A DNA stretch of 64,000 nt from Pseudomonas lurida (GCF_013522705.1 NZ_JAAMRE010000003.1:1-64000); one strand, 5' to 3'; counted from the stretch's first letter, positions 18,371-29,362 are shown. Numbers and translations are program-made. Notes: a model not told the origin generated them from the sequence alone.

Positions 18371-21081
18371 TGCGCTGCCTCCTGCAGACCGTCAACGGTA
18401 AAACCTTCGATCGCAGGCGGGATGCCGGCGAGGCCTTTAGGCAGTGCAACCAGGCCGGCGCCCAACGCTTCGTTGATACGCAGCGGCAGACGCAGGGTCT
18501 GGCCGGCCACGGTCAGGCTGAGCAGGGCACCGTCGTTGACGCCCAGGCGGTCGGCTTCGGACTTGGCCACGGACACGTAGGCTTGCGGAATGCGCTCTTT
18601 TACCGGCGCGGCTTTGGAAGAGTTCTCTTCGCTGCCGAACAGGTGGAAGAACGGCACAACCTGCCAGGTGCCCTGAGCCGGGTTGAACGGACGTGGTATG
18701 GCGGTGAACCAGTTCAGCGAATCGCCCTGGGTTTCGATCAGGCGGGTGCCCGGGTCGCCGGCACGGATGTGGCCACCGACTTCGTCCTGGAACTTGTTCC
18801 AGGCCTGTGGCGAGTTCCAGCCCGGCGACCAGGCGAACGGCACCTGCTGACGCGGTTCGGCCGATCCCGAGTAGCCTTCCATGGAGAAGGCAAACGCGGT
18901 GTCGATATCCTGCGGCGTACGCGGTTCGTGCACGCTGATATCGGCGCGCATGGCCGTGCGGCCCGAGTAGCGCAGCGGTTCACGGGCCAGTTTCAGGCCC
19001 TTGATGCGGAACGCGGCGGACGGCGCGGCGTCGACAATCCGGGCAAGCTGCGGCGCGCTCGCGGCAGTGGCGGCGGTGACGTGGTCGAGCTGGGTCCAGT
19101 CGATCGGCTGGTTCAGCAGGGTGGCGCGCAGGGCATGCAGCCAGCGCCAGCCTTCGTGAACCAGGATGCTGGCGTCCATGTACTTCGGATCGAACACCTG
19201 GAAGAAGCGCTGGGCGCGGCCTTCCTGGCTGACCAGGGTGCCGTCGCCTTCGGCGAAGGTGGCGGCCGGCAGTACCAGGTCGGCGCGGTCGCTGGTGGCG
19301 GTCTTCTGGTGGTCGGCGACGATCAGCACCTTGGCGGCGTTCAGCGCAGCGTCAACCTTGGCCGCATCGGTACGGGTGTACAGATCGTTTTCCAGCACCA
19401 CGATGGCGTCGGCGTTGCCGTCGATCACCGCTTGCAGGGCAGCATCCACGGACTCGCCACCGAGCATGGCCAGGCCGAGGCTGTTGGCTTCCGGTACAAC
19501 CAGGCTGATGGAGCCGTTCTTGTCGCGCAGCTTCAACGCCTTGGCGATGTTGGCCGCCGCTTCGATCAGCGCCTTGGAACCCAGCGAGGTACCGGCAATG
19601 ATCAATGGACGCTTGGCCGCCAGCAGAGCGTCGGCGATGCGTTGGGCCAGTTCGGCGGCTTCAGTATCCAGGCCTTCGACGGCAGGGGCGCTGGCGTCGA
19701 GGGCATGGGCTACGGCGAACCCGAGGCGGGCCAGGTCGTCCGGTGCGGCGTGTACGCACTCTTCGGCAATATCGTCGAGCTTGGTTTCAGCCAGGCTGGC
19801 GATAAACAGCGGGTTCAGCGCGTGCTGGCCGATGTTCTTCACTGCCGCGTCAAGCCAGGGCTGTACGCGCATGGCGTCGGCCATCTCTTCAGCCTTGCCT
19901 TTGACCGACTGACGCAGGGACAGCGCGATACGCGCGGCGGTCTGGGTCAGGTCTTCACCGAGGACGAAGATGGCGTCGTGGTCTTCGATGTCGCGCATGT
20001 TCGGCACCGGCAGCGGGCTGTCGTTCAGCACTTGCAGGACCAGGCGGATGCGTTCCAGCTCACCGGCTTCGATGCCGCTGTAGAAGTGCTCGGCGCCGAC
20101 CAGTTCGCGCAAGGCGAAATTGCTTTCGAGGCTGGCGCGGGGCGAGCCGATACCGACGATGTTACGGCCGCGCAGCAGATCGGCGGCTTTGTCCAGCGCC
20201 GCGTCCAGGCTCAGCTTGGCGCCATCGGCCAGCAGCGGCTGGCGTGGGCGGTCTTCGCGGTTGACATAGCCATAGCCGAAACGGCCACGGTCGCACAGGA
20301 AGTACTGGTTGACCGAACCGTTGAAGCGGTTTTCGATGCGACGCAGTTCACCGTAGCGCTCGCCCGGGGAGATGTTGCAACCGCTGGAGCAGCCATGGCA
20401 GATGCTCGGGGCGAATTGCATGTCCCACTTGCGGTTGTAGCGCTCGGAGTGAGTCTTGTCGGTGAACACGCCGGTGGGGCAGACCTCGGTGAGGTTGCCG
20501 GAGAATTCGCTTTCGAGCACGCCGTCTTCAACGCGACCGAAGTACACGTTGTCGTGGGCGCCGAATACGCCGAGGTCGGTACCGCCGGCGTAGTCTTTAT
20601 AGAAACGTACGCAGCGGTAGCAGGCGATGCAGCGGTTCATCTCATGGGAGATGAACGGGCCGAGGTCCTGGTTCTGGTGGGTACGCTTGGTGAAGCGATA
20701 ACGGCGCTCGTTGTGGCCGGTCATCACCGTCATGTCCTGCAGGTGGCAGTGACCGCCTTCCTCACAGACCGGGCAGTCGTGGGGGTGGTTGGTCATCAGC
20801 CACTCGACGACACTGGCGCGGAACGCCTTGGATTCTTCATCGTCGATGGAGATCCAGGTGTTGTCGGTGGCCGGTGTCATGCAGGACATGACGATACGAC
20901 CACGGGTGTCGTTCTCGTCGGTGTACTGCTTGACCGCACACTGGCGACAGGCACCGACGCTGCCGAGCGCCGGGTGCCAGCAGAAATAAGGGATGTCGAG
21001 ACCGAGTGACAGACATGCCTGTAACAGGTTGTCCGCCCCATCGACTTCGAGCGCTTTGCCGTCTACGTGGATAGTGGCCAT
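18367..21081 (-). CDS. nuoG: NADH-quinone oxidoreductase subunit G
   Basis: 904 residues. The N-terminal ferredoxin part binds a 2Fe-2S cluster (C-W-H-P and [11 protein letters not shown]), followed by the His/Cys ligand set of N5 ([12 protein letters not shown]) and of N4 ([14 protein letters not shown]). The Cys set C-x2-C-x3-C-x27-C beginning ICHGCSSGC should bind the extra cluster N7 known from E. coli. A molybdopterin oxidoreductase-like domain forms the rest. It is separated from nuoF by an unusual 136-base structured gap, and it overlaps nuoH by 4 bases. Confidence 0.97.
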   Translation of the reverse strand: MATIHVDGKALEVDGADNLLQACLSLGLDIPYFCWHPALGSVGACRQCAVKQYTDENDTRGRIVMSCMTPATDNTWISIDDEESKAFRASVVEWLMTNHPHDCPVCEEGGHCHLQDMTVMTGHNERRYRFTKRTHQNQDLGPFISHEMNRCIACYRCVRFYKDYAGGTDLGVFGAHDNVYFGRVEDGVLESEFSGNLTEVCPTGVFTDKTHSERYNRKWDMQFAPSICHGCSSGCNISPGERYGELRRIENRFNGSVNQYFLCDRGRFGYGYVNREDRPRQPLLADGAKLSLDAALDKAADLLRGRNIVGIGSPRASLESNFALRELVGAEHFYSGIEAGELERIRLVLQVLNDSPLPVPNMRDIEDHDAIFVLGEDLTQTAARIALSLRQSVKGKAEEMADAMRVQPWLDAAVKNIGQHALNPLFIASLAETKLDDIAEECVHAAPDDLARLGFAVAHALDASAPAVEGLDTEAAELAQRIADALLAAKRPLIIAGTSLGSKALIEAAANIAKALKLRDKNGSISLVVPEANSLGLAMLGGESVDAALQAVIDGNADAIVVLENDLYTRTDAAKVDAALNAAKVLIVADHQKTATSDRADLVLPAATFAEGDGTLVSQEGRAQRFFQVFDPKYMDASILVHEGWRWLHALRATLLNQPIDWTQLDHVTAATAASAPQLARIVDAAPSAAFRIKGLKLAREPLRYSGRTAMRADISVHEPRTPQDIDTAFAFSMEGYSGSAEPRQQVPFAWSPGWNSPQAWNKFQDEVGGHIRAGDPGTRLIETQGDSLNWFTAIPRPFNPAQGTWQVVPFFHLFGSEENSSKAAPVKERIPQAYVSVAKSEADRLGVNDGALLSLTVAGQTLRLPLRINEALGAGLVALPKGLAGIPPAIEGFTVDGLQEAAQ

Positions 21082-21139
21082 GGTTCAAAGTTCTTCGTTG
21101 GCCCGTTGTCAGCGGGCGTGGCTAATGGAATCTTGTTAT

Positions 21140-21210
21140 TCATGTGCATCTACACAGCCTTCAAGGCGTCAGCACATGAGAAAAGCGAAGGGCACGGACC
21201 CTTCGCTTTT
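21140..21210 (-). promoter_or_regulatory. Structured intercistronic region between nuoF and nuoG
   Basis: Two adjacent inverted repeats lie in the only long gap of the operon (21082-21217). The first, AAAAGCGAAGGG at 21181-21192 with its complement at 21199-21210, is a perfect 12-base stem with a 6-base loop. The second, TCATGTGC at 21140-21147 with GCACATGA at 21172-21179, encloses the small palindrome GCCTTCAAGGC (21157-21167). In the transcribed direction the first stem ends in CTTTTCTC, so partial termination or RNA processing are both possible. Confidence 0.7.
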
Positions 21211-21217
21211 TTAAGCG

Positions 21218-22576
21218 TTACGCACCGACCATGGTCGGTGATACCACCTGATTGAGGTCGCCCGCGCGGGTTGGCGCGATGCCGGCCTCGAATTCAGAGC
21301 GGAAGTATTTGATTGCGCTGCCCAATGGCTCCACGGCGCCCGGTGCGTGAGCACAGAAGGTCTTGCCTGGGCCGAGGAAGCCGACCAGGCCCAGCAGGGT
21401 CTCGATATCACCCTCGCGGCCTTCGCCTTTTTCCAGGGCCATCAGCAGCTTGACGCTCCACGGCAGGCCGTCGCGGCATGGCGTGCAGAACCCGCACGAT
21501 TCACGGGCAAAGAACTGCTCCATGTTGCGCAGTAAGGACACCATGTTGACGGTGTTGTCCACCGCCATCGCCAGGCCCGTACCCATACGGGTGCCAACCT
21601 TGCCGATGCCGCCGGCGTACATTTGTGCGTCGAGGTGTTCGGGCAACAGGAAACCGGTACCGGCGCCGCCTGGCTGCCAGGCTTTCAGGGTATAGCCGTC
21701 GCGCATGCCGCCGGCGTAGTCCTCGAACAGCTCGCGCGCGGTCACGCCGAACGGCAGCTCCCACAGGCCAGGGTTCTTGACCTTGCCGGAGAAGCCCATG
21801 AGCTTGGTGCCCATGTCTTCGCTGCCTTCGCGGGCCAGGGATTTGTACCAGTCCACGCCGTCGGCGATGATCGCCGGCACGTTGCACAGGGTTTCGACGT
21901 TGTTCACGCAGGTCGGCTTGCCCCACACGCCCACGGCGGCGGGGAAGGGCGGCTTGGAGCGCGGGTTGGCGCGGCGGCCTTCGAGGGAATTGATCAGCGC
22001 GGTTTCTTCACCGCAGATATAACGCCCGGCGCCGGTGTGCACGAACAGTTCGAAGTCGAACCCCGAACCGAGGATGTTCTTGCCCAGCAGGCCTGCGGCC
22101 TTGGCTTCCGCCACGGCACGGTTGAGGTGCTTGGCGGCAGTGGTGTATTCGCCACGCAGGAAGATATAGCCCCGGTAGGTTTTCAGCGCGCGGGCGCTGA
22201 TCAGCATGCCTTCGATCAGCAGATGGGGCAGTTGCTCCATCAGCATGCGGTCTTTCCAGGTGTTGGGTTCCATTTCATCCGCGTTGCACAGCAGGTAGCG
22301 GATGTTGATGGATTCGTCCTTGGGCATCAGGCCCCATTTGACGCCCGTGGGGAAGCCTGCACCGCCGCGGCCTTTGAGGCCGGCGTCTTTCACGGTCTGG
22401 ACGATATCGTCCTGGGCCATGTCGGCGAAGGCTTTGCGCGCTGCGGCGTAACCGTTCTTGGCCTGATATTCGTCGAACCATACCGGTTCGGCATCGTCGC
22501 GCAGGCGCCAGGTCAGCGGGTGAGTTTCGGGCGACCGCTGGATGCGGTTGGCCGGGCCGAAAGATGTCAGGGTCAT
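21218..22576 (-). CDS. nuoF: NADH-quinone oxidoreductase subunit F
   Basis: 452 residues. It binds NADH and FMN and the 4Fe-4S cluster N3, the entry point of electrons. The Gly-rich [14 protein letters not shown] region binds NADH/FMN, and the motif [12 protein letters not shown] with a later Cys binds the cluster. The start overlaps the nuoE stop by 4 bases. After its stop comes the structured gap before nuoG. Confidence 0.97.
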   Translation of the reverse strand: MTLTSFGPANRIQRSPETHPLTWRLRDDAEPVWFDEYQAKNGYAAARKAFADMAQDDIVQTVKDAGLKGRGGAGFPTGVKWGLMPKDESINIRYLLCNADEMEPNTWKDRMLMEQLPHLLIEGMLISARALKTYRGYIFLRGEYTTAAKHLNRAVAEAKAAGLLGKNILGSGFDFELFVHTGAGRYICGEETALINSLEGRRANPRSKPPFPAAVGVWGKPTCVNNVETLCNVPAIIADGVDWYKSLAREGSEDMGTKLMGFSGKVKNPGLWELPFGVTARELFEDYAGGMRDGYTLKAWQPGGAGTGFLLPEHLDAQMYAGGIGKVGTRMGTGLAMAVDNTVNMVSLLRNMEQFFARESCGFCTPCRDGLPWSVKLLMALEKGEGREGDIETLLGLVGFLGPGKTFCAHAPGAVEPLGSAIKYFRSEFEAGIAPTRAGDLNQVVSPTMVGA

Positions 22577-23070
22577 GGGTAGCCCTCGAGCAATTGGGTC
22601 ACGCCGGCAGGCTGGACGTCACCGAATGTGTCGTCGTCGATCATCAACGCCGGCGCCTTGTCGCAGTTGCCCAGGCAGCACACCGGCAGCAGCGTGAAGC
22701 GGCCGTCCGGGGTGGTCTGGCCGAGGCCGATGCCCAGTTTGTTCTGAATTTCGCTGACCACGGACTCGTGACCACCGATGTAGCAGACCATGCTGTCGCA
22801 CACGCGAATGATGTGGCGGCCGACCGGCTGGCGGAAGATCTGACTGTAGAACGTCGCCACGCCTTCAACGTCGCTGGCGGGGATGCCGAGGATTTCGCCG
22901 ATGGCGTAGAGGGCGCCGTCCGGCACCCAGCCGCGCTCCTTCTGGACGATCTTCAAGGCTTCGATCGACGCCGCGCGCGGGTCTTCGTAGTGATGCAGCT
23001 CGTGCTCGATGGCCGAGCGCTCGGTTTCACTCAAGGTGAAACGGTCTGTCTGGATAAGCGTGCTGTTCAT
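22573..23070 (-). CDS. nuoE: NADH-quinone oxidoreductase subunit E
   Basis: 165 residues with a thioredoxin-like fold and the 2Fe-2S cluster N1a. Ligands are visible in [12 protein letters not shown] and [12 protein letters not shown]. It partners NuoF in the NADH dehydrogenase module. It lies 2 bases after nuoCD and overlaps nuoF by 4 bases. Confidence 0.97.
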   Translation of the reverse strand: MNSTLIQTDRFTLSETERSAIEHELHHYEDPRAASIEALKIVQKERGWVPDGALYAIGEILGIPASDVEGVATFYSQIFRQPVGRHIIRVCDSMVCYIGGHESVVSEIQNKLGIGLGQTTPDGRFTLLPVCCLGNCDKAPALMIDDDTFGDVQPAGVTQLLEGYP

Positions 23071-23072
23071 GC

Positions 23073-24857
23073 TTAGCGGTCCACGTCGGCCATAACGAAA
23101 TCGATACTACCCAGGTACGCAATCAAGTCCGCGACCATCTCGCCTTTGATCACCGAAGGGATCTGCTGCAAGTGCGGGAAGCTCGGTGTACGAATCCGGG
23201 TGCGGTAGCTCATGGTGCCGCCATCGCTCGTCAGGTAATAACTGTTGATACCCTTGGTCGCTTCAATCATCTGGAAGGATTCGTTGGCCGGCATGACCGG
23301 GCCCCACGAAACCTGCAGGAAGTGCGTGATCAGGGTTTCGATGTGCTGCAGCGTGCGCTCTTTGGGCGGCGGCGTGGTCAGCGGGTGATCCGCCTTGTAC
23401 GGGCCTGCCGGCATGTTGCGCATGCATTGCTCGATGATCTTGAGGCTCTGGCGCATTTCTTCGACGCGCACGATGCAACGGTCGTAGGCATCGCCGTTGG
23501 CCGCCAGCGGTACTTCGAACTCGAAGTTCTGGTAGCCGGAGTAGGGGCGAGCTTTACGCAGGTCGAAATCGCAGCCGGTGGAACGCAGGCCGGCACCGGT
23601 GACGCCCCATTCCAGGGCTTCCTTGGTGTTGTACTGCGCAACGCCAATGGTACGGCCCTTGAGGATGCTGTTATCCAACGCAGCCTTTTGGTACTCGTCC
23701 AGGCGCTTGGGCATCCAGTCGATGAATTCCTTGACCAGGCGTTCCCAGCCATTGGGCAGGTCGTGGGCCACGCCACCGATGCGGTACCAGGCCGGGTGCA
23801 GGCGGAAACCGGTGATGGCTTCGATGACCTTGTAGGCGCGCTGACGGTCGGTGAAGGTGAAGAACACCGGGGTCATGGCGCCGACGTCCTGGATATAGGT
23901 ACCCAGAAACAGCAGGTGGCTGGTGATCCGGAAGAACTCTGCCATCATGATGCGGATGGTGTCGACGCGGTCCGGCACCTTGATGCCGGCCAGCTTCTCG
24001 ACCGAGAGCACGTACGGCAGGTTGTTCATCACGCCGCCGAGGTAGTCGATACGGTCGGTGTACGGGATGAAGCTGTGCCAGGACTGACGTTCGGCCATCT
24101 TTTCGGCGCCACGGTGGTGGTAGCCGATGTCCGGTACGCAGTCGACGATTTCTTCACCGTCCAGTTGCAGGATGATGCGGAAGGCACCGTGGGCCGAAGG
24201 GTGGTTCGGGCCCAGGTTGAGGAACATATAGTCCTCGTTGGTGCCGGAGCGCTTCATGCCCCAGTCTTCCGGACGGAAACGCGCCGCTTCTTCTTCAAGC
24301 TGCTGCTTGGCCAGGTTGAGGCTGAACGGGTCGAATTCGGTGGCGCGCGCAGGGAAGTCCTTGCGCAGCGGGTGACCTTCCCAGGTCGGCGGCATCATGA
24401 TGCGCGACAGGTGCGGGTGGCCCGGGAAGTCGATGCCGAACATATCCCAGACTTCACGCTCATACCAGCTGGCGTTGGGCCAGATGCCGGTCACGGTCGG
24501 CACGCTCAGGTCACTTTCGGACAGCGCGACCTTGATCATCACGTCGCTGTTACGTTCCAGCGACATCAGGTGATAGAACACAGTGAAGTCGGCGCCGCTT
24601 GGCAGGCCCTGGCGCTTGGTGCGCAGACGCTCGTCCACGCCATGCAGGTCATAGAGCATGACGTACGGCTTGGGCAGGTTGCGCAGGAAGGTCAGGACTT
24701 CGATGAGCCTGGCACGTGCCACCCACAGCACCGGCATACCGGTGCGTGTGGCCTGGGCGGTGAAGGCGTCAGGGCCAAAACGGTTAATGAGTTCGACGAC
24801 CACATCCTGGTCGTCTGCCTTATAAGGCGGGATATACAGAGCACTGCCTGTAGTCAT
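23073..24857 (-). CDS. nuoC: NADH-quinone oxidoreductase fused subunit C/D
   Basis: 594 residues. NuoC (about residues 1-190) is joined to NuoD (about 205-594), as in enterobacteria and pseudomonads; often named nuoCD. NuoD contributes the quinone-binding cavity at the interface with NuoB; the motif [13 protein letters not shown] marks its beginning, and the C-terminus DFVMADVDR is typical of the hydrogenase-like large subunit family. It lies 71 bases after nuoB and 2 bases before nuoE. Confidence 0.97.
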   Translation of the reverse strand: MTTGSALYIPPYKADDQDVVVELINRFGPDAFTAQATRTGMPVLWVARARLIEVLTFLRNLPKPYVMLYDLHGVDERLRTKRQGLPSGADFTVFYHLMSLERNSDVMIKVALSESDLSVPTVTGIWPNASWYEREVWDMFGIDFPGHPHLSRIMMPPTWEGHPLRKDFPARATEFDPFSLNLAKQQLEEEAARFRPEDWGMKRSGTNEDYMFLNLGPNHPSAHGAFRIILQLDGEEIVDCVPDIGYHHRGAEKMAERQSWHSFIPYTDRIDYLGGVMNNLPYVLSVEKLAGIKVPDRVDTIRIMMAEFFRITSHLLFLGTYIQDVGAMTPVFFTFTDRQRAYKVIEAITGFRLHPAWYRIGGVAHDLPNGWERLVKEFIDWMPKRLDEYQKAALDNSILKGRTIGVAQYNTKEALEWGVTGAGLRSTGCDFDLRKARPYSGYQNFEFEVPLAANGDAYDRCIVRVEEMRQSLKIIEQCMRNMPAGPYKADHPLTTPPPKERTLQHIETLITHFLQVSWGPVMPANESFQMIEATKGINSYYLTSDGGTMSYRTRIRTPSFPHLQQIPSVIKGEMVADLIAYLGSIDFVMADVDR

Positions 24858-24928
24858 GGTTTTTTATCGCTTTCGGTCAACGTAAAGAATGAGGCCAGGT
24901 TTTCGTTCTATGAAAGAAGCGGGCTGGA

Positions 24929-25603
24929 TCAGACTTCGTCGGGGCTGCGCAGGTTGGTGACTGCGATTCGCTGTTCGCGGCGCTGTTCCTTTTGGGACGG
25001 CATCTCGGCGCGGTAAACACCTTGATCTCCGACCACCCAGGACAGTGGGCGACGCTCCTTGCCAATCGATTCCTGCAACAGCATCAAGCCTTGCAGGAAT
25101 GCTTCCGGGCGGGGCGGGCAGCCAGGCACGTAGACGTCCACGGGCAGGAACTTGTCCACCCCCTGAACCACGGAGTAGATGTCGTACATGCCCCCGGAGT
25201 TGGCGCACGAACCCATGGAGATAACCCACTTCGGCTCAAGCATTTGCTCGTAGAGACGCTGAATGATCGGCGCCATCTTGATGAAGCAGGTACCGGCGAT
25301 AACCATGAAATCCGCCTGGCGCGGCGATGCCCGGATTACTTCGGCGCCGAAGCGCGCGATGTCGTGGGGCGCCGTGAAGGCGGTGGTCATTTCCACGTAG
25401 CAGCACGAAAGGCCGAAGTTATACGGCCATAGGGAGTTCTTACGCCCCCAGTTGACCGCGCCACTCAGCACGTCTTCGAGTTTGCCCATGTAGATGTTTT
25501 TGTGGACTTGATCTTCTAACGGATCGGAAACGGTTTCCCGTTCGCCGATGGGGTACTGCTCGTTAGGAGCATCCGGGTCGATCCTGGTGAGATTGTATTG
25601 CAT
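24929..25603 (-). CDS. nuoB: NADH-quinone oxidoreductase subunit B
   Basis: 224 residues. It carries the terminal cluster N2, which reduces quinone. Ligand Cys residues are seen in [15 protein letters not shown] and PGCPPRPE. The ATG at 25603 has GAGG 8 bases before it; a TTG two codons earlier is less likely. It is 10 bases after nuoA. Confidence 0.96.
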   Translation of the reverse strand: MQYNLTRIDPDAPNEQYPIGERETVSDPLEDQVHKNIYMGKLEDVLSGAVNWGRKNSLWPYNFGLSCCYVEMTTAFTAPHDIARFGAEVIRASPRQADFMVIAGTCFIKMAPIIQRLYEQMLEPKWVISMGSCANSGGMYDIYSVVQGVDKFLPVDVYVPGCPPRPEAFLQGLMLLQESIGKERRPLSWVVGDQGVYRAEMPSQKEQRREQRIAVTNLRSPDEV

Positions 25604-25613
25604 CGCCAAAGCC

Positions 25614-26027
25614 TCATTGTTTCAGCTTCGCCTGCCGCTTGCGACGAGCTTCCGGAGCCCAATCAAGGGCGCCCACTCGGAACAGGTAGACAAGACCTGC
25701 CAACAGAATTGCTATGAAAACGAGAGCTTCGACGAATCCGGTCCAGCCGCTTTCGCGGACGGACACAGACCAGGCAAAGAGAAAGAGGGCTTCGATATCG
25801 AAGATCACGAACAGCATCGCGACCAGATAGAATTTGGCTGAGAGCCGCAAGCGGGCGCCACCTGTAGGTAGCATGCCGGACTCGAACGGTTCGTTTTTGC
25901 TGCGGCCCCAGGCTTTTGACCCGAGGAGGCTGGAGACGCCGAGCATGAAGGCACAAAGGCCGACAACACCGAGAAGGAAAATGGCAAAGCCCCAGTTGTG
26001 GGCCATGAGTCCTGTCGCTTCGGTCAT
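25614..26027 (-). CDS. nuoA: NADH-quinone oxidoreductase subunit A
   Basis: 137 residues, three transmembrane helices, and the conserved acidic loop [13 protein letters not shown] between helices 1 and 2. It is the first gene of the nuo operon. The promoter must lie in 26028 and above. The C-terminus has a basic tail ([12 protein letters not shown]). Confidence 0.96.
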   Translation of the reverse strand: MTEATGLMAHNWGFAIFLLGVVGLCAFMLGVSSLLGSKAWGRSKNEPFESGMLPTGGARLRLSAKFYLVAMLFVIFDIEALFLFAWSVSVRESGWTGFVEALVFIAILLAGLVYLFRVGALDWAPEARRKRQAKLKQ

Positions 26028-26504
26028 GCTGGAAATCCTTAACAGAGGGCAAAGGCCTCTGAGCTCGAAAAAGTAACGATGCAGTGACGATATGTCGCAG
26101 CGTAGTCAATCGCGTTGATTTTATGGCTAAACACCGGGCAAGTAAAATTCCGATGGCGAAATTATTCGGCGGAATAAGCACATAGTGCACCTTCTTGGGG
26201 CTGTAACCCTTGCGTGGTGGGCATTAGCGGGCATTTGATCAATTGTGTTTTGTTTAGGTTGTAACGAAGTTTCTATGTTCTAAATGATAATGAATATTGT
26301 TTGGGCGGGTTTTAAGCGGACGGTTGTGGTGTGGCGAGGGAAGTTGCCGTTACTTGATCGGTTACCGCTAGTTGTCGCAGCGGATCTTTTAACCGATTTA
26401 TCTGCAGCGAATACCGCTCTGGATCAAGGTTTTGCACAAAATCTTCAGGTTGCAGGGTTCCTCCCACATTGGGCCCTTATTGAATCGGTGAGATGTATAT
26501 CGGC
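26028..26504. other. Intergenic region upstream of nuoA
   Basis: About 480 bases without a credible gene; the open frame 26284-26565 has no ribosome binding site and no protein-like pattern. The region is AT-richer than its surroundings, fitting the nuo promoter. It includes the inverted repeat TTATTC-GGCG-GAATAA at 26162-26177. No Anr/Fnr box (TTGAT-N4-ATCAA) was found, and no sure -35/-10 pair either. Confidence 0.5.
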
Positions 26505-26533
26505 AAAAAAACGCCCCGAACCAGTCGGGGCGT
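26505..26533 (-). terminator. Rho-independent terminator of aceA
   Basis: On the minus strand a 9-base stem ACGCCCCGA/TCGGGGCGT (26511-26519 with 26525-26533) is followed by seven T. It lies 64 bases after the aceA stop. Confidence 0.92.
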
Positions 26534-26596
26534 CAGATCGTGCGGCACTGCGGTTAGCTTTTTAACGGGTCCGCGGTGGCCGTGTACTTGGATCGA

Positions 26597-27922
26597 TCAG
26601 TGGAACTGCTCTTCTTCAGTCGAACCGGTCAGCGCCGTCACGGACGAGGTGCCGCCCTGGATCACGGTGGTCATGTCGTCGAAGTAGCCGGTGCCCACTT
26701 CCTGCTGGTGCGCGACGAAGGTGTAACCCTTGGCGGCGTCAGCGAATTCCTGCTCCTGCAGTTTCACGTAGGCGGTCATGTCGTTGCGGGCGTAGTCGTG
26801 CGCCAGGTTGAACATGCTGTGCCACATGTTGTGAATGCCGGCCAGGGTAATGAACTGGTGTTTGTAGCCCATGGCCGACAGTTCGCGCTGGAACTTGGCG
26901 ATGGTCGCGTCGTCCAGGTTTTTCTTCCAGTTGAAGGAAGGCGAGCAGTTGTAGGACAGCAGTTGGTCCGGGTATTCCTTCTTGATTGCTTCGGCAAAGC
27001 GACGGGCTTCGTCCAGATCCGGCTTGGCGGTTTCGCACCAGATCAAGTCGGCATACGGCGCGTAGGCCAGGCCGCGGGCGATGGCTTGATCCAGGCCTGC
27101 GCGAACTTTGTAGAAGCCTTCCTGGGTGCGTTCGCCAGTGACGAACGGCTGGTCGTACGGGTCGCAGTCCGAGGTCAGCAGGTCGGCGGCGTTGGCGTCG
27201 GTGCGGGCCAGGATAATGGTCGGCGTGCCGGCGACGTCAGCTGCCAGGCGCGCGGCGGTGAGCTTCTGCACGGCTTCCTGGGTCGGTACCAGTACCTTGC
27301 CCCCCATGTGGCCGCATTTTTTTACCGACGCCAGTTGGTCTTCGAAGTGCACGCCGGCAGCGCCTGCCTCGATCATGCTTTTCATCAGCTCGTAGGCGTT
27401 CAGCACGCCACCAAAGCCGGCTTCGGCGTCAGCCACGATCGGTGCGAAGTAGTCGATGTAGCCTTCGTCGCCCGGGTTCTTGCCGGCTTTCCACTGGATC
27501 TGGTCGGCGCGGCGGAACGAGTTGTTGATGCGCTTGACCACGGTCGGCACGGAGTCCACCGGGTACAGCGATTGGTCGGGGTACATGGATTCGGCGGAGT
27601 TGTTGTCCGCCGCCACTTGCCAGCCGGACAGGTAGATTGCCTGGATACCGGCTTTTACCTGTTGGACTGCCTGGCCGCCAGTAAGGGCGCCCATGCAGTT
27701 GACGAAATCTTTATCGGGGCGGAAGGATGGCTTGGCACCTTGGGTAACCAGGTTCCACAGCTTCTCGGCGCCGAGTTTTGCAAAGGTATGCTCAGGTTGA
27801 ACCGAGCCGCGCAGGCGGACGACGTCAGCAGCGGAATAAGCGCGGGTCACGCCTTTCCAGCGTGGGTTTTCAGCCCAGTCTTTTTCAAGGGCTGCAATTT
27901 GCTGTTCGCGTGTCAGTGCCAT
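26597..27922 (-). CDS. aceA: Isocitrate lyase
   Basis: 441 residues, of the same length class as E. coli AceA rather than the 531-residue P. aeruginosa type. It splits isocitrate into glyoxylate and succinate, the first step of the glyoxylate bypass. The catalytic loop KKCGHMGGK begins at residue 201 with Cys203. The start [16 protein letters not shown] at 27922 matches the family. The frame stays open for another 154 codons upstream, to 28384, but that part resembles no isocitrate lyase and was not included. It is a single-gene unit with its own terminator. Regulation by carbon status is suggested by the dyad at 28363-28388. Confidence 0.95.
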   Translation of the reverse strand: MALTREQQIAALEKDWAENPRWKGVTRAYSAADVVRLRGSVQPEHTFAKLGAEKLWNLVTQGAKPSFRPDKDFVNCMGALTGGQAVQQVKAGIQAIYLSGWQVAADNNSAESMYPDQSLYPVDSVPTVVKRINNSFRRADQIQWKAGKNPGDEGYIDYFAPIVADAEAGFGGVLNAYELMKSMIEAGAAGVHFEDQLASVKKCGHMGGKVLVPTQEAVQKLTAARLAADVAGTPTIILARTDANAADLLTSDCDPYDQPFVTGERTQEGFYKVRAGLDQAIARGLAYAPYADLIWCETAKPDLDEARRFAEAIKKEYPDQLLSYNCSPSFNWKKNLDDATIAKFQRELSAMGYKHQFITLAGIHNMWHSMFNLAHDYARNDMTAYVKLQEQEFADAAKGYTFVAHQQEVGTGYFDDMTTVIQGGTSSVTALTGSTEEEQFH

Positions 27923-28362
27923 GGGGAAAAACCTCGTCGCGTCTTGTGGAAAATCTACTGGGTTGAACATTCCGTTGGCCAGCCACTGTAGCCAGTGCGT
28001 GGTCATGGCTGCTCGCTGATCAGAAGCGTAGGCAGTCAGGTCAGGTTCGACGGGGTGGGCGACGGGTTGAACGATGGGCTCAAGGGGGAGTTGAGCAGGT
28101 AAGGGCAGACTGCGAACGGTCTTCGGGCGTCGTGGGCCTTTGTACGATCCATCAGTGTGTAGCCGGGTTACCTGGTTAGCTTCCGTCCCTCGGGACAACT
28201 TCGTTCCAGTCGCAACCTCGTCAAACACGCCTTGTGGGCGGTACAGACACGAATCGGCTCGGGTGGGTAACTTGGAGCGACGATCCGAAGGCCCTTGCCA
28301 GGGCCCCTGATTAGCGGGAGCGAGGCCATCATGCCCAGGCTTTTTTGGATCGTCAAATGTTT
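27923..28362 (-). other. Long aceA upstream region or leader
   Basis: About 440 bases between the aceA ATG and the TGTAGT dyad contain no stop codon in the aceA frame, yet translate into a Pro- and Arg-rich sequence of non-protein appearance. A hairpin GTCCCTCGGGAC lies at 28185-28196. If transcription starts near the dyad, aceA mRNA has an exceptionally long 5' leader. No sigma-54 type -24/-12 pair was seen. Confidence 0.45.
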
Positions 28363-28388
28363 TGTAGTGCTTTTTTTCAGGCACTACA
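28363..28388. promoter_or_regulatory. Candidate RccR-type operator upstream of aceA
   Basis: Perfect dyad TGTAGTGC (28363-28370) and GCACTACA (28381-28388) with a 10-base T-rich centre. The half-sites TGTAGT and ACTACA match what I remember as the recognition sequence of RccR, the KDPG-responsive regulator of aceA, pckA, gap and aceE in P. fluorescens. The assignment rests on that recollection and the gene context. Confidence 0.6.
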
Positions 28389-28428
28389 TCTTTAGTCTTA
28401 TACGACTCATCAGTCAGTTTTTGGTGCT

Positions 28429-29166
28429 TCAGTTCAGGGTGTCGACCTTGACCCGCAATGTCAGGTCATCCCGGCCCTGAGTAGAGTAGCTGCGGGTCGT
28501 GGACGTTTTATCGGCTTGAGTCTGGCGGTTGATGCCAGCGAGCGGGATCCACTCACCCAGGCGCCCGCTGACACTTGTGTCGGTGCTCTGCACGTTCACT
28601 ACATCGGGACGTTCCTGGCTCATGCGGTCACGGTTGGTACTGATCGCCAGGTGTACGGTGTCGCCGGTGACGCTGGCGGTGACATAGAACCCTTGGGTGA
28701 CGTTGCGATACTGGGTCTGGTTTTGCAGGCGCCCGTAGCTGTCTTGCGAGGTGGTAGTCAGCGGCAAGCTCTGGCCGACCTGGATCAGCGCGGGCACGCC
28801 TTCGCTGGCCTGGATCTGCTGAATGCCGCCCTCGCGGCTGACGGTGCCGTAGTTGATGATGCGGGTCTGGCTGTCGCCAGTGTCCTGTAGGTTGCTTTCA
28901 TTGGTATCGACGGTAATCAGCAGGCGCTTGGCCGGTGTATCCAGTTGGGAGAGCAGGGTGCGCAGGCCCTCGATCTTCCCAGGGGCAGCGTTAACGATCA
29001 GCTGGTTGCCGTAGGCACTGACAGTGCCGTCCTTGCCGATAAAGTTCTGCGCCACCGGTAGCAGGTCGGCACTGGTGCGGTTGCTCAGGTTGACGACTGC
29101 GGTGTCGGCGCTGGCCGAGACGCTGACGGTCAGGAGGAGGGCGGTGAGCAGGGTGCGTAGGGACAT
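28429..29166 (-). CDS. Secretin N-domain-like periplasmic protein
   Basis: 245 residues. A signal peptide ends near residue 20 (SVSASA-D). The next 65 residues, with [19 protein letters not shown] and [19 protein letters not shown], match the secretin N1/N-type domain in which a strand-helix-strand is followed by a short helix and LLSQLD. The remainder is beta-rich, Gln/Thr/Ser-rich and has no membrane-gate domain, so it cannot form a complete secretin pore. No type II, III or IV secretion gene is near. Possible roles are a periplasmic partner or a remnant of such a system. Confidence 0.65.
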   Translation of the reverse strand: MSLRTLLTALLLTVSVSASADTAVVNLSNRTSADLLPVAQNFIGKDGTVSAYGNQLIVNAAPGKIEGLRTLLSQLDTPAKRLLITVDTNESNLQDTGDSQTRIINYGTVSREGGIQQIQASEGVPALIQVGQSLPLTTTSQDSYGRLQNQTQYRNVTQGFYVTASVTGDTVHLAISTNRDRMSQERPDVVNVQSTDTSVSGRLGEWIPLAGINRQTQADKTSTTRSYSTQGRDDLTLRVKVDTLN

Positions 29167-29249
29167 GTCCGTTATCTCTGCGAGTCAATTAGACGTGATA
29201 GTGCCAGTTTGTCGGCCTGGCCGGTCGCATATTGAATCGTAGACGGCAA

Positions 29250-29272
29250 AATGCCCCGCATGGCGGGGCATT
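29250..29272 (-). terminator. Terminator downstream of the roxA-GNAT pair
   Basis: On the minus strand a 10-base stem, AATGCCCCGC with its complement (29250-29259 and 29263-29272), is followed by TT and a short T-rich tail. It lies after the REP doublet that follows the acetyltransferase gene. Confidence 0.75.
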
Positions 29273-29293
29273 GCTGGTGTGGCTGAAATAGCT

Positions 29294-29362
29294 ATCGGGG
29301 GCAAGCCCCTCCCACATGTTGACCCTGTACATTTCAAATGTGGGAGGGGGCTTGCCCCCGAT
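29294..29362. repeat. REPIN, GTGGGAGG-type pair
   Basis: Inverted copies at 29294-29316 and 29339-29362, both near the consensus TGTGGGAGGGGGCTTGCCCC, separated by 22 bases. It lies between the GNAT stop and the terminator at 29250. Confidence 0.88.

Noticed and set aside
26104..26116. TCAATCGCGTTGA as an Anr/Fnr box before nuoA
   Set aside because: The half-sites are in the wrong orientation (TCAA...TTGA instead of TTGAT-N4-ATCAA).
26220..26250. TTGATCAATTGT as an Anr box
   Set aside because: Spacing between the half-sites does not fit.
26284..26565. Short plus-strand open frame upstream of nuoA
   Set aside because: No ribosome binding site, no known similarity, and it runs into the aceA terminator.
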